Source: SBAX01 sp964646605 (GTDB lineage Bacteria; Planctomycetota; Phycisphaerae; UBA1845). From it: 24,070 bases of DNA. Shown here piece by piece: positions 16,252 to 24,070 of this stretch. The translations under genes were made by a program, and so were the position numbers. How positions within the stretch are numbered: position 1 is the stretch's first letter; each line of letters begins with the position of its first letter. The stretch lies in assembly GCA_964646605.1 (NCBI GenBank), contig CAZYEX010000148.1:1-24070 (forward strand), given 5' to 3'. Below the pieces are notes generated by a model. It saw only the letters and a list, made by a program, of their open reading frames with translations, made no database searches and was not told the origin of the DNA.

Positions 16252-16390
16252 TTGGATTCCCGATACGGTCCGCGCCGGCGGCGCCCCAGGCTACCGCATG
16301 CCTGGAGCTGGCCAGACGTGTCCGCGGCTCCACCCTTCAAGAAAATGTCGAGGGTCGGATAGGAGATGATCTCAAGAACCCGCACCCCTA

Positions 16391-16414
16391 CCCCTCTCCC
16401 TGGAGGGAGAGGGG
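16391..16414. terminator. Perfect 10-bp hairpin between convergent VWA and symporter genes
   Basis: CCCCTCTCCC (16391-16400) and GGGAGAGGGG (16405-16414) pair perfectly around TGGA. The hairpin touches the symporter stop codon (16415-16417), and the VWA gene converges on it from the other side, so it could terminate either transcript. No T-run follows on either strand. The same purine/pyrimidine hairpin text is a common dispersed repeat in many bacterial genomes, so it may instead be a mobile repeat. Confidence 0.5.
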
Positions 16415-17839
16415 CTATTGGGATAGGCTCGAACGACCAGACTGAGGTTGGCTCACTTCATGGCTTGTCATTGATGGTCGCGGTTCTGCATGGGATACGC
16501 AGGTCGCAATGGCCAAGTCCCCGGTCACGTTCAGAACCGTTCGGCACATGTCCAAAATGCGATCCACGCCCAGGATGATCCCGATCCCCTCACCGGGCAC
16601 GCCCACGGTTTGCAGGACGATGACGATAAGCGGCAGCGACCCGCCCGGAACGCCCGCCGTGCCCACCCCGGCCAGCACCGACATGAGCACCACGGTGATC
16701 TGCTGCCCAACGGTCAACTCCACGCCGAAGACCTGGGCGAGGAAGAGCACCACCACCCCTTCGTACAGGGCCGTGCCGTTCTGGTTCCCCGTCGCCCCCA
16801 CGGTGAGCACGAAATGCGCGACTTCCCGCGGCAGACGCAGCGAATCCTTGGCCACGCGCAGGGCCGTGGGCAGCGTCGCGTTCGACGACGAAGTGCCGAA
16901 CGCCGTCACCATGGCCTCCGAAATCCGCGAGAAGAACTGCCCAGGCCTCATGCCCCCGAACAAACGAATGGTCACCGAGTACACCACGGTCATGTGGATC
17001 ACGTATCCCAGCATCGTGGTCAGCACGAACCACACCAGCGTTTTGAGAATGTCCACCCCCAACCGCGCCGTGACCGAGAAGACCAGGCACGTCACCGCGT
17101 ACGGCGCCAAGCGCATGGCGAACCCGATGATGACCATGCAAACGTCGAACACCGCCTCCAAAACAGCCACCAACGATCGCGTGCGATCCGCGGGGACCAG
17201 CGTGATCCCCACGCCGAAGATCAGCGCGAAGAACATCACCGCCAGCATCCCGTTGCCCTTGGAGCTCCCGTCCAGTGCTCCCACCATCTCCTGCAGCGGG
17301 TTCTCGGGGATGATGTCCAGAAGCGTGTCCTTGAACGTCTTCGCCTGCTTCGCTTTCTGAACGAGCGCCGACGCACTACCCGCGTACTGCGCTCGAAGCG
17401 CCTCGCGTTGTTCCGGCGTAAGCCCCCCCCCCGGCCGAAGGACATTGACCAGAACAACCCCGATCGCCACCGCGGCCATGGAAAGAACCAAGGTGAACAG
17501 CAGCGTCCGCCCCCCCACACGCCCCAGGTGCCGGATGTCCCCCAGCCCCACCACCCCCAGGGCCAGCGCCGCAAACACCAGCGGCACAACCACCATGAAC
17601 ACCAAACGCAGGAAGACCTTCCCGATCGGGTCGGCGACGTTGACCGCCGCCCAGTCCAACCGGTCGTCGATCCCGTTTGTGTCCGCGTCAGCGGCATCGG
17701 CCACCCCGGGCGTGACCGGGCGGGAATATGCGGCGTTGGCAACCACCCCGGCTACAGCGCCGAGCAACAGCCCAATCAGAATCCGCGTGTGCAACGGCAT
17801 GCGTTGAGGCGAGGCAGGCTGGGTCCGTTCCGAGGCCAA
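16415..17839 (-). CDS. Dicarboxylate/amino acid:cation symporter (DAACS family)
   Basis: The 474-residue product is a GltP/DctA/GltPh-like secondary transporter for dicarboxylates or acidic/neutral amino acids driven by Na+ or H+. Diagnostic motifs are GTSSSNATLPTAL (315-327, hairpin loop 1 serines), GATGNQNGTALYEG (348-361, TM7), AGVPGGSLP (395-403, hairpin loop 2) and DRILDMCRTVLNVTGD (426-441, TM8) with D430, R433, N437 and D441 kept. The TM7 motif reads NQNGT where GltPh has NMDGT, so the Asp that helps bind Na+ is Asn. The loop after TM1 carries DADTNGIDD (51-59), a calcium-loop-like DxDxNGxxD insertion on the outer side. The TTG start at 17839 is supported by GGAAGG six bases upstream; ATG 17800 is an alternative. 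It diverges from the KimA-like permease. Confidence 0.92.
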   Translation of the reverse strand: MASERTQPASPQRMPLHTRILIGLLLGAVAGVVANAAYSRPVTPGVADAADADTNGIDDRLDWAAVNVADPIGKVFLRLVFMVVVPLVFAALALGVVGLGDIRHLGRVGGRTLLFTLVLSMAAVAIGVVLVNVLRPGGGLTPEQREALRAQYAGSASALVQKAKQAKTFKDTLLDIIPENPLQEMVGALDGSSKGNGMLAVMFFALIFGVGITLVPADRTRSLVAVLEAVFDVCMVIIGFAMRLAPYAVTCLVFSVTARLGVDILKTLVWFVLTTMLGYVIHMTVVYSVTIRLFGGMRPGQFFSRISEAMVTAFGTSSSNATLPTALRVAKDSLRLPREVAHFVLTVGATGNQNGTALYEGVVVLFLAQVFGVELTVGQQITVVLMSVLAGVGTAGVPGGSLPLIVIVLQTVGVPGEGIGIILGVDRILDMCRTVLNVTGDLAIATCVSHAEPRPSMTSHEVSQPQSGRSSLSQ

Positions 17840-17845
17840 GAGGTA

Positions 17846-17851
17846 CCTTCC
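17846..17851 (-). promoter_or_regulatory. Ribosome binding site supporting a TTG start for the symporter
   Basis: The minus strand reads GGAAGG at 17851-17846, six bases before TTG 17839. No comparable site precedes the ATG at 17800. Confidence 0.55.
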
Positions 17852-18056
17852 GCGCTGGGTCCGCTAATCTCTACGCATTGTTAGCGCCAGGCCATGTTGG
17901 ATCGTTTTGTACCCGATGCCGGCGAACCACGCCAGCCTGAGCCCCGACTCCTCGCCCCGTGACCTGCCGATGGATTGGGCATACCATAGACCCACCCATG
18001 CTTACCGGACCGGTATTCAGCAAAGTCTCGGCGTCGCGCGTCCCGAGCGTTGAATC

Positions 18057-20165
18057 ATGATGCCTCCGTCCGAACCACACCCACCGACGGACGCCGCATC
18101 CGCACCCTCGGACCCGCCCTCCGTGGAGTCGGCGGCAGCCGGCACAGAGGCGGATTTCACCACCAGCGGAATCAACGGCGGAGGGGTCGAGGAGCCCACT
18201 CTTCCTGAGAAGGTAAAGACCCTCCTCATTGGTAAAGCCCACGACCTGTCCGATCGGAAGATATACCAACACCTGGCCCTGGCTGCGTTCTTCGCCTGGG
18301 TCGGTTTAGGAGCCGACGGTCTGTCGTCGTCCTGTTACGGTCCCTCGGAGGCGTTTCTCAACCTCCGTGGGCACACCTACCTCGCCGTCTTTCTCGCCGC
18401 CGCGACCATCGTCACCGTCCTCGTCATTTCCGCCTGTTACAGCCACATCATCGAGGTCTTTCCCAGCGGCGGCGGAGGATACCTGGTCGCCTCGAAACTC
18501 CTCGGGGCACGCGTGGGACTCGTGGCGGGCGGCGCCTTGCTAGTGGACTATGTCTTTACCATCACGGTGTCGATCGCCGCCGCGGGCGACGCTCTCTTCG
18601 GGCTCTTTCCGGGCCAGGGAACCATCTGGAAGATACCGGCTGAGGTCACCGCCATCGTCTTGCTCACCCTGCTCAACTTGCGCGGCGTGAAGGAATCGGT
18701 CAAGGTTCTGCTCCCGGTTTTTCTATTGTTCCTTCTCACGCACGCCATCCTGATTCTCGGCGCCGTCGGCCTCAACCTTTCGGGCATCTCCGACGTCGCC
18801 GCATCCGTAACCCAGGGGATCACCGCGGACTTGAACAACCCCGCGATGGGGATGATGGGACTGTTGGCCGTCTTCCTGTACGCCTATTCGTTGGGTGCGG
18901 GCACCTACACCGGGATCGAGGCGGTCTCCAACAGCATGACGGTCATGCAGGAGCCGCGAGTCGCAACCGGTCAGCGAACCATGCTCTACATGGCGATCTC
19001 CCTGGCCGTGACCGCCGGGGGGCTGCTGCTCGCCTATCTTCTCCTCAAGATCGAGCCGCAGCACGGCAAGACCATGAACCAGCTTCTTACCGAAGCCTTT
19101 GTCGAGGAACTGGGTCTGCGCGGGTGGACGGGATCGACCTTCGTTTTCGCCACCATCCTCGCCGAAGGCGCCCTGCTCATCGTCGCCGCCCAAGCCGGAT
19201 TCATCGGCGGACCGCGCCTCATGGCCAACATGGCCCTCGACTCCTGGATGCCCCACCCCTTCGCCAACCTCTCGGAACGATTGTCCACCCACAACGGCGT
19301 GATGCTCATGGGGCTTTGCGCCGTGGCGGCCTTGATCTACACCGACGGGCAAGTCGCGGCCCTGGTCATCATGTACTCGATCAACGTCTTCCTCACCTTC
19401 TCGCTTTCCATGCTGGGGATGTGCCGCTATTGGTCACGGACGCGATCCCGCCATCCCCTGCGAACTCGAAGACTGACGCTTTTCATCGTCGGGGCCGTGC
19501 TGTGCATCTCGATCCTCGGCGTCACGGTGTTTGAGAAGTTCAATGAGGGCGGCTGGCGGACTCTGGCCGTAACCGGAGTCGTCGTCGCCCTCGGTCTGGT
19601 CGTCCGCCGGTACTACCGCCAGGTCTCCCGCCGTCTGCGACAGCTCGACGAGATCATGACCAAGTTGCCGCCCCAAGGCGCCGCGACCGGCGCCGAACCA
19701 GACCCGTCGCAACCCACGGCCGCCATCCTGGTGGGCAGCTTCGGCGGGCTGGGGCTGCACACCCTGCTCAACGCGGTCCGTTTCGCGCCCGGGTACTTCA
19801 AGAACTTCGTTTTCGTCTCCGTCGGCGTGGTGGACTCGGGGACCTTCAAGGGCGCGGACACGCTCGACGACCTTCACGCCCACACGGCCGATTCGCTCGA
19901 AAAGTACGTGGACCTGGTCCGCCGCTGGGGCGTGCCCGCGACCTCTTTCATGGCCACCGGAACCGATGCCGTCGACGAGCTGCAGAAGCTCTGCACCCAA
20001 GTCCTACAGAAATTCCCCAAGGCCGTCTTTTTCACCGGCCAACTCGTTTTCCACAAGGACACCTGGTATCAACGCATTCTCCACAACCAGACCGCCTTCG
20101 CCCTCCTCCGCCGACTCCAGTGGGCCCGCGTGCCCGTGGTCATTCTCCCCACGCGCGTGGAATAG
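18057..20165 (+). CDS. APC-superfamily permease, KimA-like (possible potassium importer)
   Basis: The 702-residue product has a Pro/Ser-rich cytoplasmic N-terminus (1-50), then LLIGKAHDLSDRKIYQHLALAAFFAW and GADGLSSSCYGPSEAFL (about 83-99), which resemble the TM1 region of KimA-type K+/H+ importers and related APC transporters. FPSGGGGYLVASKLLG (about 140-155) is a further family block. About twelve spans run to about residue 530. The C-terminal 150 residues form a soluble alpha/beta domain, starting AAILVGSFGGLGLHTLLN, similar in layout to the cytoplasmic domain of KimA. Substrate is not certain: amino acid uptake is the main alternative. A CorA-family gene follows on the same strand, and an H+-pyrophosphatase lies beyond. 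ATG 18060 is an equally good start, and no strong ribosome site is visible. Confidence 0.85.
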   Translation: MMPPSEPHPPTDAASAPSDPPSVESAAAGTEADFTTSGINGGGVEEPTLPEKVKTLLIGKAHDLSDRKIYQHLALAAFFAWVGLGADGLSSSCYGPSEAFLNLRGHTYLAVFLAAATIVTVLVISACYSHIIEVFPSGGGGYLVASKLLGARVGLVAGGALLVDYVFTITVSIAAAGDALFGLFPGQGTIWKIPAEVTAIVLLTLLNLRGVKESVKVLLPVFLLFLLTHAILILGAVGLNLSGISDVAASVTQGITADLNNPAMGMMGLLAVFLYAYSLGAGTYTGIEAVSNSMTVMQEPRVATGQRTMLYMAISLAVTAGGLLLAYLLLKIEPQHGKTMNQLLTEAFVEELGLRGWTGSTFVFATILAEGALLIVAAQAGFIGGPRLMANMALDSWMPHPFANLSERLSTHNGVMLMGLCAVAALIYTDGQVAALVIMYSINVFLTFSLSMLGMCRYWSRTRSRHPLRTRRLTLFIVGAVLCISILGVTVFEKFNEGGWRTLAVTGVVVALGLVVRRYYRQVSRRLRQLDEIMTKLPPQGAATGAEPDPSQPTAAILVGSFGGLGLHTLLNAVRFAPGYFKNFVFVSVGVVDSGTFKGADTLDDLHAHTADSLEKYVDLVRRWGVPATSFMATGTDAVDELQKLCTQVLQKFPKAVFFTGQLVFHKDTWYQRILHNQTAFALLRRLQWARVPVVILPTRVE

Positions 20166-20336
20166 GATGCCTCCAGACCCTCCGAGCTGCGACCGCATTT
20201 TCCCTGAAGAAAAGTGTGCGATTGGCACTGGATCGCCGGGTCACAATCGGATAAGGAAACGGTTTGTGACGCGTCGCGACGGGGAACGTGTGGGTTTGCA
20301 CACAAACAGCCCTTGTGGCCGTGGAAGAATTGCCGG

Positions 20337-21251
20337 ATGAAACGCGCTTTTCAGATCGTCGATCGTCTGGTCACCCCTTGCCCCGACGGCAACGGCAACA
20401 TCGTTCTATACACCAACCCCGACGAACAAGAGCGGCGTTTCCTGATCGACGAGCTGCGGATTGACGACCACACCCTGGCCTCCGCCCTGGACCCCGACGA
20501 GCTGGCCCGCATCGAGTTCGAGCCCGAACACACGGCCATGATCTTCAAACGCCCTCGGAACTACTCCTCCGCGGATCAACTGTCGTTCGGCGTCGCCTCC
20601 ACCGGGGTCTTCTTTTTCCGCGACGGCGTACGCATCGTGGCCAGCGACGAGATTCCCTTGTTCGACGGCGGCGCCCGGCAGCGCGTCGATTCCCTGGCGG
20701 GCGTGGTCCTCCGCCTGATGGCCCGCACCGTAGTACACTTCCGCGAGCACCTCCGGGCCATCAACACCGTCTCCGACGAATTGCAGGGGGAGATCAACCG
20801 CTCCATGGAGAACCGGCACCTGATCGGCATGTTCGCTTTGGAAAAGAGCCTCGTCTACTACGTGAGCGCCCTGCACTCCAACGGGGCCTTGCTGGAAAAG
20901 CTCCGCCACAGCGCCGCCAAACTCGGTTTCGGACCCGACGAGCTCGAAATCCTCGACGACCTCCTGATCGACAACACCCAATGCGCTCGCCAAGCGGAAA
21001 TGACCTCCAACATCCTCGCCAGCCTGATGGACGCCCGCGCCTCCATCGTCGCCAACAACATCAACGTGCACATGAAACGACTGAACGTGATCACCATCGC
21101 CATCATGGTGCCCACCCTGGTGGTCAGCGCCTTCTCCATGAACGTGCCCATTCCCTTCCAGGATCGCGGATGGGCCTTTTACGGCATTCACGCCGTCGCC
21201 ATCCTCTCCGCCGGGACCTTCCTGTACCTTTGGAAACGCCTGTTCGGGTAG
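20337..21251 (+). CDS. CorA-family divalent metal transporter with SMN in place of GMN
   Basis: The 304-residue product has a long cytoplasmic alpha/beta N-domain, a helical stretch (about 120-245, NNINVHMKRLNVITIAIMVPTLV leading into TM1) and two C-terminal membrane spans (about 248-268 and 281-300). Homologues form a pentameric Mg2+/Co2+ channel. The signature at the end of TM1 is FSMNVPIPF with S267-M268-N269, whereas nearly all CorA proteins have GMN. The residues around it (MNVPIPF) match the branch whose motif is GMNVPLP, so placement in the family is secure though ion selectivity may differ. The frame is open upstream to 20214, but ATG 20337, with GGAAG about ten bases before it, gives the normal start. 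It lies 171 bp after the KimA-like gene. Confidence 0.9.
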   Translation: MKRAFQIVDRLVTPCPDGNGNIVLYTNPDEQERRFLIDELRIDDHTLASALDPDELARIEFEPEHTAMIFKRPRNYSSADQLSFGVASTGVFFFRDGVRIVASDEIPLFDGGARQRVDSLAGVVLRLMARTVVHFREHLRAINTVSDELQGEINRSMENRHLIGMFALEKSLVYYVSALHSNGALLEKLRHSAAKLGFGPDELEILDDLLIDNTQCARQAEMTSNILASLMDARASIVANNINVHMKRLNVITIAIMVPTLVVSAFSMNVPIPFQDRGWAFYGIHAVAILSAGTFLYLWKRLFG

Positions 21252-21314
21252 GTCGACTGGCAGGAGCGCAGACCCCCGATGCATCGCTGGTTAGGGCGTG
21301 CTACGTTTGCCGGT

Positions 21315-21339
21315 GGCGTCGTCCCTGGCGGGTGACGCC
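21315..21339. repeat. Degenerate hairpin next to copy 4
   Basis: GGCGTC (21315-21320) and GACGCC (21334-21339) bracket an interior with TCCC and GGGT. The outer arms match the GCGTC/GACGC of copy 1, but one inner pair is lost and no GTAG head is present. It sits 2 bp from copy 4 and may be a decayed partner of it. Confidence 0.4.
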
Positions 21340-21341
21340 GT

Positions 21342-21367
21342 GCGCCACCCACAAGGGGTGGCGCTAC
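21342..21367 (-). repeat. GTAG-headed hairpin repeat, copy 4
   Basis: On the minus strand, GTAG then arms GCGCCACCC and GGGTGGCGC with loop CTTGT. This is the best match to the consensus of the window. It lies between the convergent corA-like and hppA genes and could also act as a shared 3' hairpin. Confidence 0.8.
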
Positions 21368-21393
21368 AGCGCCTCACGAAAACGAAGCAGGGG

Positions 21394-23880
21394 CTAGTGT
21401 CCGGATCTCGTCACGACCGCCCCTTCTTTCAGGGGAATCCGCATGGCGTAGAAAGACCGCCACACGAACACCAACGCCACCAGCAGCGCCACGACCCCCA
21501 CGGTCGCGGTGTAGTCCGACCCTTGGCCGGCGTGCGCCGCCTCCTTAACCTTGATGGCGATCTCCACGGCGAGCATCCCGAACAAAGTCGAGAACTTGAT
21601 GATGGGATTGAGCGACACCGAGGTCGTGTCCTTGAACGGATCGCCGACCGTGTCCCCGATCACCGTGGCTGCGTGAACGTCCGTGCCCTTCTCCTTGAAG
21701 TCCACTTCCACGAGCTTCTTGGCGTTGTCCCAAGCCCCGCCCGCATTGGCCATGAAGATCGCCTCGAACAGCCCGAACACGGCGATCGACAACAGGTAGG
21801 CCACGAAGAAGTTCGGATCGAAGAACGCAAAGGCCAGCGTGATCGTCATCAACGCGACGAAGATGTTCCACATGCCTTTCTGGGCATACTGCGTGCAGAT
21901 TCGGACCACGGTAATCGAGTCGTTGATGTCCGCTTCTTTCTTATCCAGCCTCATGTTCTTCTTGATGAAGGCGACGGCGCGATAGGCCCCGGTAGTCACG
22001 GCCTGCATCGACGCCCCGGCGAACCAGAAGATCACCGCTCCGCCGCAAATGAACCCCAGCAGCACCGGTGCGTCAGTCAGATTGAGCTGCAGCAGCGATT
22101 TGCCATCGATGACCGTCTTTTCCAGCAGGAGGATGATCGAAAAGATCATCGTCGTGGCACCCACGACGGCGGTTCCGATGAGCACGGGCTTGGCCGTCGC
22201 CTTGAATGTGTTGCCGGCCGAGTCGTTCGCTTCCAGGTAATGTTTGCCTTGCTTGAAGTCCGGAACGAAGCCGAAATCCCGCTTAATCTCCTCTTTGATG
22301 CCGGGGATCTTCTCGGTCTGGGCCAACTCGAAAATGGATTGGGCATTGTCGGTCACCGGGCCGTAGCTATCCACGGCGATGGTCACCGGCCCCATGCACA
22401 AGAAGCCGAACGCCACCAGTCCAAACGCGAAGATCGAGGCATGGGTACCCATCACCGCGCCGAGGCCTTGCAAACTGACGAAGTACGCCCCACCCATCAG
22501 CCCGGCGATCAGAATGCCGATCCAAAAGGCGCTGAAGTTGCCCGCCACAAGCCCGGAAAGGATCGTCAGCGACGCTCCGCCTTCGCGCGAAGCGGTGACA
22601 ATTTCATGGACGTGCTTGGAGTGGGAGCTCGTAAATATCTTCGTAAACTCTGGAATGAGCACCGCCGCGAGCGTTCCGCAACTGATGATGATCGCGAGTT
22701 GCCACCAGAGATCAGGCAGCGTGACAATCTCCGCCCCCGCCGCACCCGGCACGGACAGATCCTTGATGAGCAGCCAGCTCATGGCGAACGAAGTCGAGAT
22801 GCACAGAGTTGCCGCAATCCAGATCAGCCGGGTCAACGGGGCCTCGAAGTTGAACTCCTTGAGTCCTTTGTACTTACGTTCCGAGATGGCTTGATTGATG
22901 AAATACGAGACGCCGGACATGAAGTCCATCAGGAAGCGCATGGCGAAAATCCAGACGATCAGCTTGGCCTGGATGTCCACGTTGGGGACGGCCAGAGTGA
23001 TAAAGGAGATGAGCGCCACGCCGGTCACGCCATAGGTCTCAAACCCGTCCGCCGTGGGGCCCACGGAGTCGCCCGCGTTGTCTCCCGTGCAGTCGGCGAT
23101 CACGCCGGGATTGCGCGGATCGTCTTCATCCACCTTGAAGACGATTTTCATGAGGTCCGAGCCGATGTCGGCAATTTTGGTGAAGATGCCCCCCGCGATG
23201 CGCAAGGCGGAGGCCCCCAGCGATTCCCCGATGGCAAATCCCAGGAAGCAATATCCCGCGATCTGCCGCGGCACGAACAGCAGGATGACCACCATCATCA
23301 CAAGCTCGAGCGAGATGAGGAACAAACCCACCGACATGCCCGCCCGCAAGGGGATGTTGACCACGTCCCAAGGGTCGCCGCGCAGCGAGGCAAAGGCGGT
23401 GCGGGCATTGGCGAAGGTGTTGATTCGGATGCCGTACCAGGCCACGGCATACGAACCGCCCATACCCACCACCGAGAAGAACAGCACCAGGGCCGCCGTC
23501 GTGACCGATTCCCCTTGCAGACCCATGAAGTAATAGGTCATCGCCGAGCCGATGATGACGAAGAGCATGAGCAGGAACTTGCCCTGCTGAATCAGATAGG
23601 TCTTGCAGGTCTGGAAAATGATCTCGGAGATGTTGAGCATTGACCGATGCGCGGGCTGCTTGTGGATCTGATAAAGTTGATAAAGGCTGATGCCCAGCGT
23701 CCCCGTGATGACGAGAGCGCCATAAAAGAGCAGGTCCCAAGCAACAATATCTTTCCCGAAGATCGTAAAATGGCCGTCATGCAAATTGGGAATCGCCAAA
23801 TCCGCTTCACTGGCATGCACCGCCGTTCCGGCGAAAAGCAAGACGACCAAAGACCAAAGTAAGAGCTTCAGGCAGTTCAT
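21394..23880 (-). CDS. hppA: Membrane-bound proton-translocating pyrophosphatase
   Basis: This enzyme couples PPi hydrolysis to cation pumping across a membrane. The 828-residue product has about 16 spans. GGIFTKIADIGSDL (230-243) and DEDDPRNPGVIAD (251-263), followed by CTGDNAGDSVG (264-274), are the catalytic pyrophosphate/Mg2+ segment. VDSYGPVTDNA (503-513) and WDNAKK near the C-terminus are the second acidic cluster. GNTFKATAK (556-564) has Lys (K560) at the position that distinguishes K+-independent from K+-dependent enzymes, so a K+-independent, probably H+-pumping type is likely. The protein is longer than the usual 660-770: an extra N-terminal span resembling a signal peptide (about 4-23) and an insertion near 523-550 account for most of it. 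The ATG at 23880 has GGAGAG at 23889-23884. A broken IS66 gene lies directly upstream. Confidence 0.95.
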   Translation of the reverse strand: MNCLKLLLWSLVVLLFAGTAVHASEADLAIPNLHDGHFTIFGKDIVAWDLLFYGALVITGTLGISLYQLYQIHKQPAHRSMLNISEIIFQTCKTYLIQQGKFLLMLFVIIGSAMTYYFMGLQGESVTTAALVLFFSVVGMGGSYAVAWYGIRINTFANARTAFASLRGDPWDVVNIPLRAGMSVGLFLISLELVMMVVILLFVPRQIAGYCFLGFAIGESLGASALRIAGGIFTKIADIGSDLMKIVFKVDEDDPRNPGVIADCTGDNAGDSVGPTADGFETYGVTGVALISFITLAVPNVDIQAKLIVWIFAMRFLMDFMSGVSYFINQAISERKYKGLKEFNFEAPLTRLIWIAATLCISTSFAMSWLLIKDLSVPGAAGAEIVTLPDLWWQLAIIISCGTLAAVLIPEFTKIFTSSHSKHVHEIVTASREGGASLTILSGLVAGNFSAFWIGILIAGLMGGAYFVSLQGLGAVMGTHASIFAFGLVAFGFLCMGPVTIAVDSYGPVTDNAQSIFELAQTEKIPGIKEEIKRDFGFVPDFKQGKHYLEANDSAGNTFKATAKPVLIGTAVVGATTMIFSIILLLEKTVIDGKSLLQLNLTDAPVLLGFICGGAVIFWFAGASMQAVTTGAYRAVAFIKKNMRLDKKEADINDSITVVRICTQYAQKGMWNIFVALMTITLAFAFFDPNFFVAYLLSIAVFGLFEAIFMANAGGAWDNAKKLVEVDFKEKGTDVHAATVIGDTVGDPFKDTTSVSLNPIIKFSTLFGMLAVEIAIKVKEAAHAGQGSDYTATVGVVALLVALVFVWRSFYAMRIPLKEGAVVTRSGH

Positions 23881-23929
23881 TATCTCTCCAGATACTTATT
23901 GTTCGGGACGCTAAAAAACGGAAGGGCCG

Positions 23930-24070
23930 CGGATACCAGCGGAATCGCCCGCTCGACAACCGCTTGTGACACAGCCAGAACCCCTGTCCGTCGTACACCA
24001 GCACCTTGATCGCCGTGCGGCGCTTGTTGCGGAAGACAACGACCGCGCCCGACAGCGGATCGGTCTCCAG
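23930..24070 (-). pseudogene. IS66-family TnpB (Orf2) fragment
   Basis: From the window edge at 24070 the minus strand encodes LETDPLSGAVVVFRNKRR, then a block with LVYDGQGFWLCHKRLSSGRF and RWYP, ending at 23930. DPLSG, VFRNKRR, the YDGxGxWL segment and KRLxxGRFRW are the C-terminal hallmark of IS66 TnpB, the small accessory protein of these elements. After RWYP the family similarity stops, and the open frame runs on without homology across the hppA start to 23807. The gene is therefore probably truncated at its 3' end, 50 bp upstream of hppA. The 5' part and any tnpC transposase lie outside the window, so whether an intact IS66 copy is adjacent cannot be seen. Confidence 0.8.

Noticed and set aside
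17871..18272. A 133-residue minus-strand open frame over the symporter/permease gap
   Set aside because: Most of it is antisense to the start of the KimA-like permease, it has no ribosome site or recognisable domain, and the C-terminal part is low in complexity.
21298..23643. A 781-residue plus-strand open frame opposite hppA
   Set aside because: It is antisense to the well-conserved pyrophosphatase, is His/Arg/Asp/Glu-rich without domains and starts inside the repeat copy 4 region.

Overview
This is a high-GC bacterial window. Its gene content points to Planctomycetota, possibly a Phycisphaerae-like lineage. The evidence is a very large cysteine-repeat protein ending in a dockerin, a PEP-CTERM surface protein, a sigma factor/VWA-domain (YfbK-type) pair, a long membrane pyrophosphatase and several families of short palindromic repeats. 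The taxonomic call is inference from gene style; no 16S rRNA gene or other phylogenetic marker is present.

Layout. 2-4603 (+) is the 3' part of a giant secreted protein: about 20 paired Cys-rich repeats, a cohesin-like domain and a C-terminal dockerin. 4604-4996 holds hairpins and a minus-strand class II tRNA with Leu-like features whose anticodon loop is 34 nt instead of 7. dnaK (-) follows, then a plus-strand run: ACT-domain protein, four-helix membrane protein, PEP-CTERM protein and an enolase-superfamily enzyme. The last of these converges, with an 11-bp overlap, on a minus-strand pair: a LicC-like nucleotidyltransferase and gpsA. After a divergent intergenic region come a trpG/pabA-type glutaminase, a YbaK-type deacylase (ATGA overlap), an ECF-like sigma factor and a membrane-anchored VWA protein. 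The right third is transport: a DAACS symporter (-), a KimA-like APC permease (+), a CorA-family channel (+) and hppA (-). A broken IS66 TnpB fragment lies immediately upstream of hppA at the right edge.

How parts may work together. The sigma factor and the VWA protein are probably one signalling unit. gpsA and the nucleotidyltransferase look co-transcribed and may supply an activated (perhaps CDP-linked) polar head group. The symporter, KimA-like permease, CorA and H+-pyrophosphatase form a loose ion-homeostasis neighbourhood.

The two observations most worth pursuing are as follows. First, the tRNA-Leu-like gene has a roughly 17-bp anticodon arm, and no simple 27-nt intron removal gives a Leu anticodon; it could be a charged but non-decoding tRNA. 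Second, there is a dispersed family of GTAG-headed 9-bp hairpins with compensatory arm changes. It resembles REP elements: one head-to-head pair lies between genes and one copy is read in frame inside the VWA gene.
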